Part shown: piece after piece, positions 11,581 to 21,669 of the stretch | Layout: each line of letters opens with the position of its first letter | Position numbering within the stretch: position 1 is the stretch's first letter | Assembly: GCA_902729315.2 (NCBI GenBank) | Contig: LR746274.1 | Span: 2,879,037-2,943,036 of the forward strand | Source of the DNA: Spirodela intermedia | Lineage: Eukaryota; Streptophyta; Magnoliopsida; Alismatales; Araceae | Direction of reading: 5' to 3' | Length of the DNA stretch: 64,000 nucleotides | The notes under the pieces: model-generated | The model's input: only the letters and a program-made list of their open reading frames with translations | The model's database searches: none | What the model was told of the DNA's origin: nothing | Position numbers and translations under genes: made by a program

Positions 11581-13236
11581 ATGGATATGCCGGGGTTCCC
11601 GCACGAGCTGGGAGCTTTCTCTGCGTCGTCCGTTTCTTCTCTCTTCTTTCTCCTCTCGACTTTACTCTTCCTGTCGGCCGCCTGTTACCTGAGAGGACCT
11701 CCGAAGAATAAGGAGGACCTCCGCCTGCCGCCGTCCCCGCCCAAACTCCCCCTCATCGGTAACCTCCACCAACTCAGCGCCCTGCCTCACCGCCCCCTCC
11801 GAGAGCTCTCCCGCAAGTACGGCCCCCTCATGCTCCTCCACCTCGGGCAGTCGCCCACCCTTGTTGTCTCCTCCGTGGAGGCGGCGGGGGAGGTGCTCAA
11901 GACCCAAGACATCGCCTTCGCCACCAGGCCCTTCTCCGCCGCCGCCGCTGTCCTCTTCTACGGCTGTCGCAACATGACCTTCGCCCCCTACGGCAAGCAC
12001 TGGCGGCGGGTTAGGACGGCCGTCGTCGTCCACCTCCTCAACCTCAAGAAGGTCCAGTCCCTCCGCCGGACACGGGAGGAGGAGATCGCCCTCATGATCC
12101 GGAAGATCTCGTCGTCTCCTTCTCTGGCGACGGTGGACCTGAGCGGGATCCTCCACGCCTTCTCCAACGGCCTCATGTGCAGAGTCGTCACCGGGAATTG
12201 CCCGGAGAGGGAAGTTTGGTCGGAGAGGTTCCGGGAGGCGATCGACGAATCCACGGCGCTGCTCAGTCGCCCGAGACTGGAGGAGCTCTTTCCGAGCTTG
12301 GCGTGGGTGACAAGGCTTCCTGGAGCAGACTCAAGGTTGAAGAAGGTGGCGAAGAAGTTAGATGTCCTCCTCGACGAAATCATGACGGACCACGAGAGGC
12401 GGGCGGGAAGGAGAGATCAGGCGGAGGAGGTCGACTTCCTCGACCACCTTCTCTCTGCCGACACGGCAAGCGACTATGCCTTTTCCAGAGAAGATTTGAA
12501 GGCCATCTGCCTCGTGAGCTGCCACCATGGATTATCCTCTCTCTCTGTCTGACAGACGTGGGTTTTAGGTCATCTTCACCATCGTCTTTCCTTCCAGGAA
12601 CTCATCGGCGTCGGGTCGGACACCTCGTACGTGGTGCTAGATTGGGCGATGGCGGAGCTGATGAGGAACCCAGCGATGATGGAGAGGACCCAGAGAGAAG
12701 TGAGGGAGGTCGCCGGGGGGAGGCCCGCCCCCACGGAGGACGACGTCGCTCGGATGCCCCACCTGCGGGCGATGGTGAAGGAGGTCTTACGGCTTCACAT
12801 GCCGGCGCCGCTCCTCCTCCCGCGGGAGTCCATGGAGGCCACACGCGTACTTGGCTACGACGTCCCCGCCGGGACGAGGGTCTTCATCAATGCCTGGGCG
12901 ATGGCGAGGGATCCGCAGTGGTGGGAGGCGCCGGAGGAGTTCCGGCCGGAGAGGTTTCTCCGGGAGGAGCCGCCGCCGGCGGACCTCCGGGGGAGCGATT
13001 TCCAGTTCCTTCCGTTCGGGACCGGGAGGAGGATGTGCCCGGGGATGAACTTCGCGCTCTGCGTGGTGGAGCTGGCCCTCGCCGGTCTCCTCTACCACTT
13101 CGACTGGTCTCTGCCCGCCGGCACGGCGCCGGAGGACCTCGACATGGCCGAGTCCCCACGAATCGTCGTCCACCGGAAGATGCCCCTCGGCCTTGTTGCG
13201 ATTCCTCGCTCTCCGAGCTCGGCTGTGGTCGCCTGA
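11581..13236 (+). CDS. Cytochrome P450, CYP71-like (copy A, apparently intact)
   Basis: A haem monooxygenase of the A-type (CYP71 clan) group, expected to be ER-anchored and to act in specialised metabolism; its substrate cannot be read from sequence. Exons are 11581-12513 and 12598-13236, joined by a short GTGAGC...CCAG intron in phase 0 at the usual CYP71 position, giving 523 residues. An N-terminal hydrophobic anchor (about 17-39) is followed by the hinge PPSPPKLPLIGNLHQL, the helix-C motif HWRRVR, the I-helix segment GVGSDTS (315-321), the K-helix E373-x-x-R376 (EVLR), PERF (428-431) and the haem loop FGTGRRMCPG with Cys458 as ligand. All signature residues are present. The start was chosen at the ATG giving a normal anchor; another frame (11415-11711) overlaps it. 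Copies B and A' are broken, so this is the only plausible functional member here. Confidence 0.92.
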
Positions 13237-13299
13237 TACGTTTATACACTTCCCCTCCATCCTCTCTCTTCTCTACTCTCTGTCTCTCTCCATCTGTCT

Positions 13300-13334
13300 A
13301 CCACTCTCTCTCTCTCTCTCCCCCTCTCTCTCTC
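13300..13334. repeat. (CT)n tract in the P450 3' region
   Basis: CT runs interrupted by CCCC, just after the P450 stop. The inverted counterpart in A' is GA-rich (about 35700-35815). Confidence 0.85.
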
Positions 13335-13694
13335 GTAGTACGTCCACTTCGGGAAACGTTCCTTGGAGATATCGCTAGCTAATTTGGAGGATAAATTCCT
13401 CCATCCAATCTGCCCGATCGTTATTATTCGGCCCCCCAACCAAATTTCTCCGATCATCTTGGGATGCATCTCGGTGCCAAGGCTCTTGGAAGCAGTGGTG
13501 CCGCCGCCGCGAGCAAACATATTTCGAGGATGACCCCTGAAGAACGAGACACAATAAAAACAGATAGAGAGGATTATTTTGTGATTGTGCAATTTTTCTG
13601 AGGCCTTAACGATCATTAATGTTCTCTTTTCTAAGGAGAATATTGACCTCTAGAAGTTTCTATTATCGGTTGATGATTTTCAATACCGGTTTTA

Positions 13695-13894
13695 TGTTGT
13701 GAAGAAATCGAGACGAGTAGAGACAAGTGTGGACATGAGGGACGAGTTTCCACGATCTATTCGGAGTCAGGTACAAGCAACGGAGCAAACTAGTGGCCGG
13801 TGGAGAAGAGCTCGCTGGATACATTGACTAGACGAGGCCCTCGCTGGTTGAAGGGCAATGAGACGAGGCCCTCCCCACTAGGTGGAGGACGAAC

Positions 13895-13925
<31 letters not shown>

Positions 13926-14019
13926 AGAGAGGGAAAAACCCATTTGATTAGATTAGGTAGGGTTTTTACAGTCACAAAAATACAAAAATAGCTTATAATT
14001 TGGTACATATCATCTAACA
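13695..14019 (-). mobile_element. 3' LTR of the decayed copia element
   Basis: Read on the minus strand, pol coding ends near 14033 (KLNVVDIHS then stop). A purine-rich AACTTGAGAGAG follows, as a polypurine tract should, and the LTR starts TGTTAGATGATATG at 14019. The LTR runs to about 13695, where similarity with block A' begins. It contains a (GA)n tract (13900-13926 on plus) and two CGAGGCCCTC motifs. The matching 5' LTR was not found. Confidence 0.65.
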
Positions 14020-16500
14020 CTCTCTCTCAAGTTAAGAATGGATGTCAACTACATTCAACTTGCTCATGTCGGATTCAAACGATATGGATGATAATCTTTT
14101 GTAAAGGCATCGGCCAATTGGTCCTCTAATCATGTATAGATGAGGCATAACTTTTTCAAATTGATCTCGTCTCAAATGAAATGTCAATCAATTTGAATAG
14201 TTTGGCTTATCATATCGTATAAGGTTGTCAACAATATTTATCGTAATTTTTTTGTCGCAGAATAATTTGAGTGGTAGTTCAGCAGTCAACCCAAGATCAT
14301 GCATAAAAAGTTTCAGCCACAATAACTTGGTTAATCCATGTGTCATTGCACAATATTCAGCTTCGTCACTCAATCATGTCACAACTATTAATTTTTCACT
14401 TCACCACATGACAAGGAATAAAATGTGTATAGACTTTAGTTTTCCCACATGTGCAAATGGTTCTTCAAAGTCTACTCCATATATCTGTGTGAATCTTTTA
14501 CCAACCAAACAAGCCTTAACTTTGCCATTAGACTCTTGTTTGCTAGTAAACCCACTTGGAGTTACAAGTAACTTGGTAGTTGATAAGTCAATTAATTCCC
14601 ATGTTTACTTTTTTTCTTAAGTTCTCATCTCTTCTTCCATTGACATGACCCATTTAGAATCTTTCAATGTAGTTGTATAAGATTTGAGTAGTGTCAATGA
14701 GTCTAATGAACATAAAAAAGAGTGACAAGTAGGAGAAATCCTTGAATAGTTTATGTATTTAGAAATGGAGTCTTGAGTGCAAGAGTGAACTCCTTTATGG
14801 AAGGCAATAGGTAGGTCAATATTCAATTAATCTTTATGATTAAACACTGGATAAATTATTTCATATTGTAAGGGTGGTAACTCTATAATCTAATCATAAC
14901 CTATAAGGCTTTCACTATGGGTAATATTTTCCATCTGTGGTAGATTTTGCAAGGAGGATTATGATGTATCTACCGTGTGAAGTAGGTGAGAATTGAGTTG
15001 ACTAATAAGAATAGAGATAATTGATGTACTAGGTGGAATGCATGATACATCATGAGGAGCTTCCCCTTGAGTTGTGAATTGGTAATAGGTATCTGACTAA
15101 TGGAATGTGACTTCCCTCATGATGTATTTCTATATATGTGTAGGATCAAAACATTTATATCACTTCTGTGTAGGTGAAGAGTTGAAAAAAACACCTCTAA
15201 TTGCTGTAAGGTTTAACTTACTATTATTTGTCCCAAAACTATAGATAAAGCAAACACACCCAAACGTCTTAGGAGGAAGAGAAAATAATAGTCAATAATT
15301 TATGAGTAAAATTTCTAAGTGTGGTCAACTACATCTTATTGATTAGGTATTGTCGCCATTAATATTGCTTTTGTGCAAAAGAAATTAAGTATTTTACTTT
15401 AGAATAAGAGGGCTTAAGTGGTTTCTAAGAGGTGACCATTTTTATGTTTTGCTACCCCATTTTGTTGAGGAGTGTAAGGATAAAAAGATTCATGAATAAT
15501 TCTCTTTTCTTTCATAAAAATATTAAGATTTTGAGTAAAATATTCTTTTATATTGTTTGAGTGAAAGGTTTTTACTTATTTTCCAAATTGAGTAGCAATC
15601 ATATTACAAAAGACCAATCATGGTACTTCATCTTTAGACTAGATCAAATTTAACCATGTTGACTATGTAAAGTTATCTATAAATCTAATAAAGTACTAAA
15701 TCCATCTGAGGGAATTGGAGATGGAACACATACATCAGAGTAAATGAGATAAAAAAAGAAAATAGTCTTGATACATGAAGAGTGAAATGACACTCAAGCT
15801 TATTTTGCAAGGTCAGAAACATGACAACGTAGAGAGTTTATGTCAACCAACTTGAACATTGTCAGCAACATAGTTTTGATAGTTTTAAAAGATGAATGGC
15901 TGAAAAAAAATGCTAGAAGTAAAGATCTTGTAGTCTTGGGTTTGCTCCTTGAACTCGTGATTGTAGCATTATCCCTCCTTGAGATTGGAGTAGATAGATA
16001 CCATTACTCTCACATCCACTCCCAATCATATATCTTGTCTTCAAGTCCTAAAGCACATAATGATCCAGATAAAATGTATATAATAATTATGGTGTTTTGT
16101 AATGGAACTTATAGAGAGTAAGTTCATATGAAGATTTGGCACATGAAATGCCAAAAGTAGAGTTATGTGACTATTTTAATTTGATAGACCCCTTGCCACC
16201 AATAGTGGCTTGACTTCAATCAATTATAGTTACCTTATCTCTACCTGATATAGGATGATATAATATAATGTTGAGAGGAGTATCAATCATGTGTGCCAAT
16301 TCTTTGGAACAATTACCCAAGTATTATTTGACGGTTAAGTTGTGACACTTAGTGTGGTGCTTGGATCTAGTGAATGTGGTAGACTTGAAGCTTAATTTTG
16401 ATTTTTGATTTACATCTCCCTCAGTATGTCATGAAGTCTTGTAAATCTTGTGATATTTCTTGATGTTGAGATGTGTTCAAACTCGATGAACCACTAAGAT
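14020..16500 (-). mobile_element. Decayed Ty1/copia retrotransposon, pol remnants
   Basis: Minus-strand fragments appear in copia order. An integrase core (about 15830-15420) ends TFHSNNIKEYFTQNLNIFMK and then YPYTPQQNGVAKHKN. The start of reverse transcriptase reads CSLDSLTLLKSYTTTLKDSK near 14700 and VKACLVGKRFTQIYGVDFEE near 14500. RNase H (14373-14188) reads SDEAEYCAMTHGLTKLLWLK. The pol end follows near 14033. Frames are broken many times. The reverse-transcriptase part jumps within about 50 codons to RNase H, so the catalytic middle (with YVDD) is deleted. The integrase has NN where the family has a catalytic Asp (TDNAKEY) and Lys where it has Glu (NGVAERKN). The element is dead. The right end fades near 16500, before block B. 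Confidence 0.85.
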
Positions 16501-16547
16501 ATAACATAGTATGTAGGATTGCACAGGCTTGAGATATCATTTTATTT

Positions 16548-19500
16548 TATAAAAAAAATGATTATGCCGAACAAACTGGGACTGACTCAATGATCTCATA
16601 TTTTATTTGAGCCCTCTTTTAGCCTACTGAACTTTAGTGCTCATTTTTAAAATAATGGAGCCTCTAATTTAGGGTTTCTTTGACTTTTCTAGTGTTGAGC
16701 TACATCATTGATGTGCAGATGAACATGTGATTCACCACAAATTTTAAGTACGCCAAGTAGAGGATGGTCTTTAGGTACTCTTAATAGGGTATTCTGAGTC
16801 GAAGGGATCAAGTAACCAGAAAACATGGACTGGTCGGTGTTACTAATATATCTTGATCATTGTGTGAGAAACACATCAAATTTAAATATTTAATTTTGGT
16901 TTCAGAATTAGGAAATCAAACTCAAAATTGAGTGAATCCAGATCCATCCGCAGAGATGACTACCAATTTCAACATTAACTCTATTCTGAACACTCATCGA
17001 GAAGACAGAAAAGAAGAGGAAAAAAAGTGAGAAAAAAATAGAAAATCAGCTTCTTTACTTCCTCGGTCTCCATGGCTGCTTCAAACCATAGCCAACAGCT
17101 ATATGCACTTTATAACTTTCAGCCAAAACCAACGTCCACTTGAGAGCAAAAACAAACACCAAAGGAGCGGGAAAAGAGGAGAAGAGCAAGGGAGTAGAGG
17201 AAGAACACATAACACGGCAAAACAAATAGCAGGGGAGAGAGAAGAGATGCCCACCGACTAATTTCACTCCGCCGGTCATCGAACAGGAAAATGCTTCACG
17301 ATGGAACCTAGGAAAGCCTCAATGACCTCTACAAAGTAATCAGACTCAGGTGGCTGCATGTCAACGAACATTCACAGAAAATGTTCGAATCACAAACAAA
17401 ATATCGCCTGAGAATGAAATAGTAATAAAAAGTATCCCCGTCTCTCACCCAGGGACGAAAAGAAAGTTCCTGGAACAAAATATGAGCACGAAAGTAACAA
17501 GGAAGGTCAACGTGTGGGAAGACGATCTAATCCCACTGTGTGCCTCTCACCCACACAATCAAACTTGTAAAAAATGAAAATAAAACACGATTCAAATAAA
17601 TAAAAATATTTAGTTCTCAAGCTCCCCCTTTTCACTGCTCGGTTCATCTCCACTTGTCGCTTGGAGAGAGAGCTCGACTGCTGGAAGTCAAAGTTCCACA
17701 CTGCACTGCTAGGCTCCATCTACTGTCATTGGGCTCCGGCTCCCGCCATATGGAACGAACCTCACGCCGCCGCAAACTGGAGAGAGTGTTTTCCCAGGTC
17801 TCTCCCTCTCACTTAACCCTTGACAATGGGCCTTGATACTTGGGATGCATCATTAGCCCATTCCCATCTCGCAACACCCACAATCAATCCACCCTCCATA
17901 AGTCCAGGAGACATTCTATTTTTTTCCTAATTCTACCTTAATAGCGTTTATATGTCAATTAAAAGTATTCCTCGAGGATATACACCTTGGACAATCATAT
18001 AAGAATAAAGATTAGAAAATCAAACAAAAAATTATCACGAATAATATGCAGCTTTAAGTAAGAATTTATGAAATATACCATGGAATCTATTTAATATTTT
18101 TCATTCAATTTTTCTTATATTTGACATTGGTTGATGCAATATTTATTATCATTCTTCCCTGATGAACAAACAAAATGCAGTAACATGCACTTCTTGGTCA
18201 ACGGCAGTCAGTTTAATTGCATGTAAAACCCTCGTAAGGAATTTAATTGCGTGCGGACTCTTTCCAACCTCTGCAGCTTGACCATATTACCCAAGGATAA
18301 AATTAACCTCTGCAGGAGGATAATTTGATTGTCAATATTTCAACTGGGATATATGAAATCAGCCTCTGCAGCTTGGCGTCGTTGAACAGGACTACTCACA
18401 TCTAGGACAATGAAGGCAATAATGGAAGCAGCTGTGACAGAGACACAGAGATAGAGACTGAAGAGAGAAAAAAAGAGAGACAGAGAGACAGAGAGAGATT
18501 CAGCAAGAAATGAGAAGAGATCGGCCGGTTTAAAAATTGCCCCTTCGTCTTCCTGTCAAAGGAGAATGGTTGGAAGGGGATAGTGGAGGAGAAGGTAGCC
18601 TCCAATGGATATGCTAGGGTTGCCGCAGGAGCTGGAGCTTTCTCTGCGTCGTCCGTTTCTTCTCTCGTCTTACTCCTCTCGACTTTCCTCTTCCTGTCGG
18701 CCGCCTGTTACCTGCGAGGACCTCCGAAGAATAAGGAGGACCTCCGCCTGTCACCGTCCCCGCCCAAACTCCCCCTCATCGGTAACCTCCACCAGCTCAG
18801 CGCCCTGCCTCACCGCCCCCTCCGAGAGCTCTCCCGCAAGTACGGCCCTCTCATGCTCCTCCACCTCGGGCAGAGCCCCACCCTTGTTGTCTCCTCCGTG
18901 GAGGCGGCGGGGGAGGTGCTCAAGGCCCAGGACCTCGCCTTCACCACCAGGCCCTTCTCCGCCGCCGCCGCTGCCCTTATCAACGGCTGCCGCAACGTGT
19001 CGTTCGCCCCATACGGCGAGCACTGGCGGCGGGATCGGAAGGCCGTCATCGTCCACCTCCTCAACCTCAAGAAGGTCCATGCCCTCCGCCGGACACGGGA
19101 GGAGGAGATCGCCCTCATGATCCGGAAGATCTCGTCGTCTCCTTCTCTGGCGACGGTGGACCTGAGCGGGATCGTCTACGACTTCTTCAACGGCCTCGTC
19201 CGCAGAGTCGTCGCCGGGAGCTGCCCGGCGAGGGAGGTGAGGACGCAAAGGTTCCGAGAGGCGATCGACGAATCCACGGTGATGCTCAGCGGCCCGAGAC
19301 TGGAGGAGCTCTTTCCGAGCTTGGCGCGGGTGACAAGGCTTCCTGGAGCAGACTCGAAGTTGAAGAAGGTGGCGAAGAAGTTAGATGTCCTCCTCGACGA
19401 GATCATGACGGACCACGAGAGGCGTGCAGTAAGGAGAGAGCAGGGGGAGGAGGTCTATTTCCTCGGCCACCTCCGCTCCGCTGACACCGCCGGCGACTAT

Positions 19501-19803
19501 GCCTTCTCCAGAGAAGACTTGAAGGCCATCTGCCTCGTGAGCCGCCGCCATGAATTATCCTCTCTCTCTGTCTGACAGACGTGGGTTTTAGGTCATCTTC
19601 ACCATCGTCTTTGCTTCCAGGACCTCATCGCCGCCGGGTCGGGCACCTCGTACGTGGTGCTGGACTGCCCGCCCCCACGGAGGACGACGTCGCTCGGATA
19701 CCCCACCTGCGGGCGATGGTGAAGGCGGTCTTACGGCTTCACATGCCGCCGCCGCACCTCCCGCGGGAGTCCATGGAGGTCACACGCGTACTGGGCTACA
19801 ATG
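16548..19803 (+). repeat. Segmental duplication block B (partial direct copy)
   Basis: The block starts with sequence matching 8763 onward in block A (AATGATTATGCCGAACAAAC) and runs through the spacer, promoter, leader and P450 exon 1 into exon 2. Similarity to A stops after GGCTACAATGAA at about 19803. The left part of the LTR-like region seen in A (8400-8763) is missing. Many single-base differences show it is not a recent copy. Confidence 0.85.
18605..19803 (+). pseudogene. CYP71-like P450 pseudogene (copy B)
   Basis: The exon 1 copy (18605-19536) is 932 nt against 933 in copies A and A'. One G is missing near 18634 (CTGGAGCT versus CTGGGAGCT), so the start ATG is out of frame with the rest of exon 1. 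The other frame through exon 1 stays open from a GTG at 18583 but has no ATG. The splice sites at 19537 and 19620 are kept. Exon 2 has lost about 79 nt near 19667 (helix-I end to the J region). It is cut off after VTRVLGYN, so the K-helix is partly kept but PERF and the haem-binding Cys loop are absent. It cannot make a working P450. Confidence 0.92.
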
Positions 19804-21520
19804 AATGATGTCTGATAATCAATAGTTGAAACACCTTGATATGTATGTAGGTCAGCCAGCAAGCTGGTTGTGAATGCTCTTCAATCCATCACTGGAAAGT
19901 TGATGGTCCATTGACCTCACCAAACAAGTGGGAATACACACAGTCCAATCATTCCTATGCATTGACGAAAGGGAAGATGAGACTCCACTCTTCCTTCCAA
20001 CTTCCCCCACCACATCCAGTCACCTCCTTCACCTCCCTCGGTCAACACTCTCTCTCGGGATGGCCATAGATGGATGCTCTTGACTCAGTCTTCCTCCTCT
20101 TCCTCCGTTCCTCTCCTTCTGCCTCTCAGGCTGCCAACTGGCCCTCCTGCACAATCTTCGTCAACGATAAATAAGCACAGATGTACTGTTCCTCTGAGGG
20201 GGGGTTACAAAGCAATCAACGTCATTCCCAGAAATAATCAAAACCAACGAATAAATGAATTGATTGTATCATCAGTCAGTAATAAATTCAACTGAACTAT
20301 ATGTTCTTAGACTTGACGATACGGAAAGAGCTACATCTAAACATTTTTGAAGGAAAAAATATCATATTTTCTAAGTTTAGTTCATTTACATGGATCTAAC
20401 TATCCATTTTATACGGCCAGATGTGGTCAGGAAGGAGGATTAATGGTGGGCAACGGTGGCAATGACCTCAAACGTTTCATGCTCTTCTCTTGTTCTTTCC
20501 TTTTCTCCCTTGTCTCTGAACGCCTACTACGCCCTTCTCTTCCTCTTCTTCCTCTCCGCATCTTTCGTCCCTGCTGTTTCCTTGACCCACGCCATCTTCA
20601 GCCGAGAGGACAAACCCTGAAGGTGTCGGCTTCTCTACCAGCACTAGTGATGGATAGCCAGGATCTATATACGAGGTGGACGGAAGTAAGCTTGGTCTGA
20701 ACAGTATCTTTCAACAAATGTGATCAGGACCAGGGAACTGAAATCTAGTCTCAAGGGGAGACCAAAATAAACGTCTTAGATCGGAAAAAGAAAGAAAGAA
20801 AGGACCCAACCTTGTGCTTCTGCGTTTGCTGATGTGATTTCTAAATCATTGGAATTAGGAGGAAAAAAAGAAGTCCTTGAATTAGTATTCCTCACCAAAA
20901 TGAATGGAGAGATCAGTCGGATAAGAGAGGAATATGTCGCAGGTACTGACTATTGCAGTCATATCTCCCTCTCGCTGGTGGCGGCGGCGTTTTTGCCCAG
21001 ATGAGGTGTGCCGCCGCACCTCCGTAGACCTGCATCAGAGTGGAGTGAATCTGACTAAATGAATGGAAGAAAAGGGGTCGCTGCAGTCCATTCTTTGGGG
21101 GAGAGTCACTAGGATGATGGACTGAAGCAAGCTACTGCCGTCTCTCGCCCTCCGCAGCGAGCCATCTCTCTGCCTTTTCCTCTCCTTTCCTTTCTCTATC
21201 CTCCGTCAATATCGGGCTGCTTGATGAAGGGGCCGGCACTCTGTTGCGGATGGTGACAGTCGAAAACCATGTTATCTCTTGCCGTATTTCGCTACCTTCG
21301 GGGGCGAAAGCAGCACATAGGACACAAAGGGCGTGCAGAGAAACTTGTTCTATGAGATTCGGCTTGTTCTGACCCATGTCCGCAGTCTAACCAGAAGGAA
21401 ATAAACGCCATTTCTTGACGATGATAATTTGCAAAGGCTTCATCTTGCGTGGGCTGTTAGCGTTTGAACTCCTGGGCTTCATCTTGTTCTCGGCTGTTTT
21501 CTTCGACCAGATAACCCACG
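19804..21520. other. Intergenic spacer, no gene seen
   Basis: Mixed-composition sequence between the broken P450 and the RecA promoter. Open frames are short and match nothing known. Confidence 0.5.
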
Positions 21521-21528
21521 CTAGAACC

Positions 21529-21538
21529 CTATTATAAA
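21529..21538 (+). promoter_or_regulatory. Candidate TATA box of the RecA gene
   Basis: CTATTATAAATC lies about 140 bases before the chosen RecA start at 21670. Transcription starting about 30 bases further would exclude the upstream in-frame ATG at 21547, which supports the later start. Inference from position and sequence. Confidence 0.5.
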
Positions 21539-21669
21539 TCCTCACCTTGCGTCCCTCAAAACCCTACGCTTCCCCGCTCGAGAACCCCGAAACTGTCCGT
21601 CCCAAGTCCCCTGAATCCGTCACTGTCACTTCCTCTTCTTCTTTCCTTGCCCACCCTCCCGAGAGGCAT

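Larger units (their letters stand above)
7600..13690 (+). repeat. Segmental duplication block A (contains the intact P450)
   Basis: This 6.1-kb block is repeated in inverted orientation at about 35440-41860 (A') and in part, directly, at about 16548-19803 (B). Similarity is evident by eye in the retrotransposon-derived part (8340-9500), the spacer (9840-10790), the promoter (11030-11250), the P450 gene and its 3' flank (to 13690). The right boundary abuts the LTR of the copia element. Boundaries are approximate, because I aligned by eye. Confidence 0.85.

Noticed and set aside
11662-12156. Long antisense frames inside the P450 exons
   Set aside because: The GC-rich coding strand leaves stop-free shadow frames; the same shadows recur in all P450 copies.
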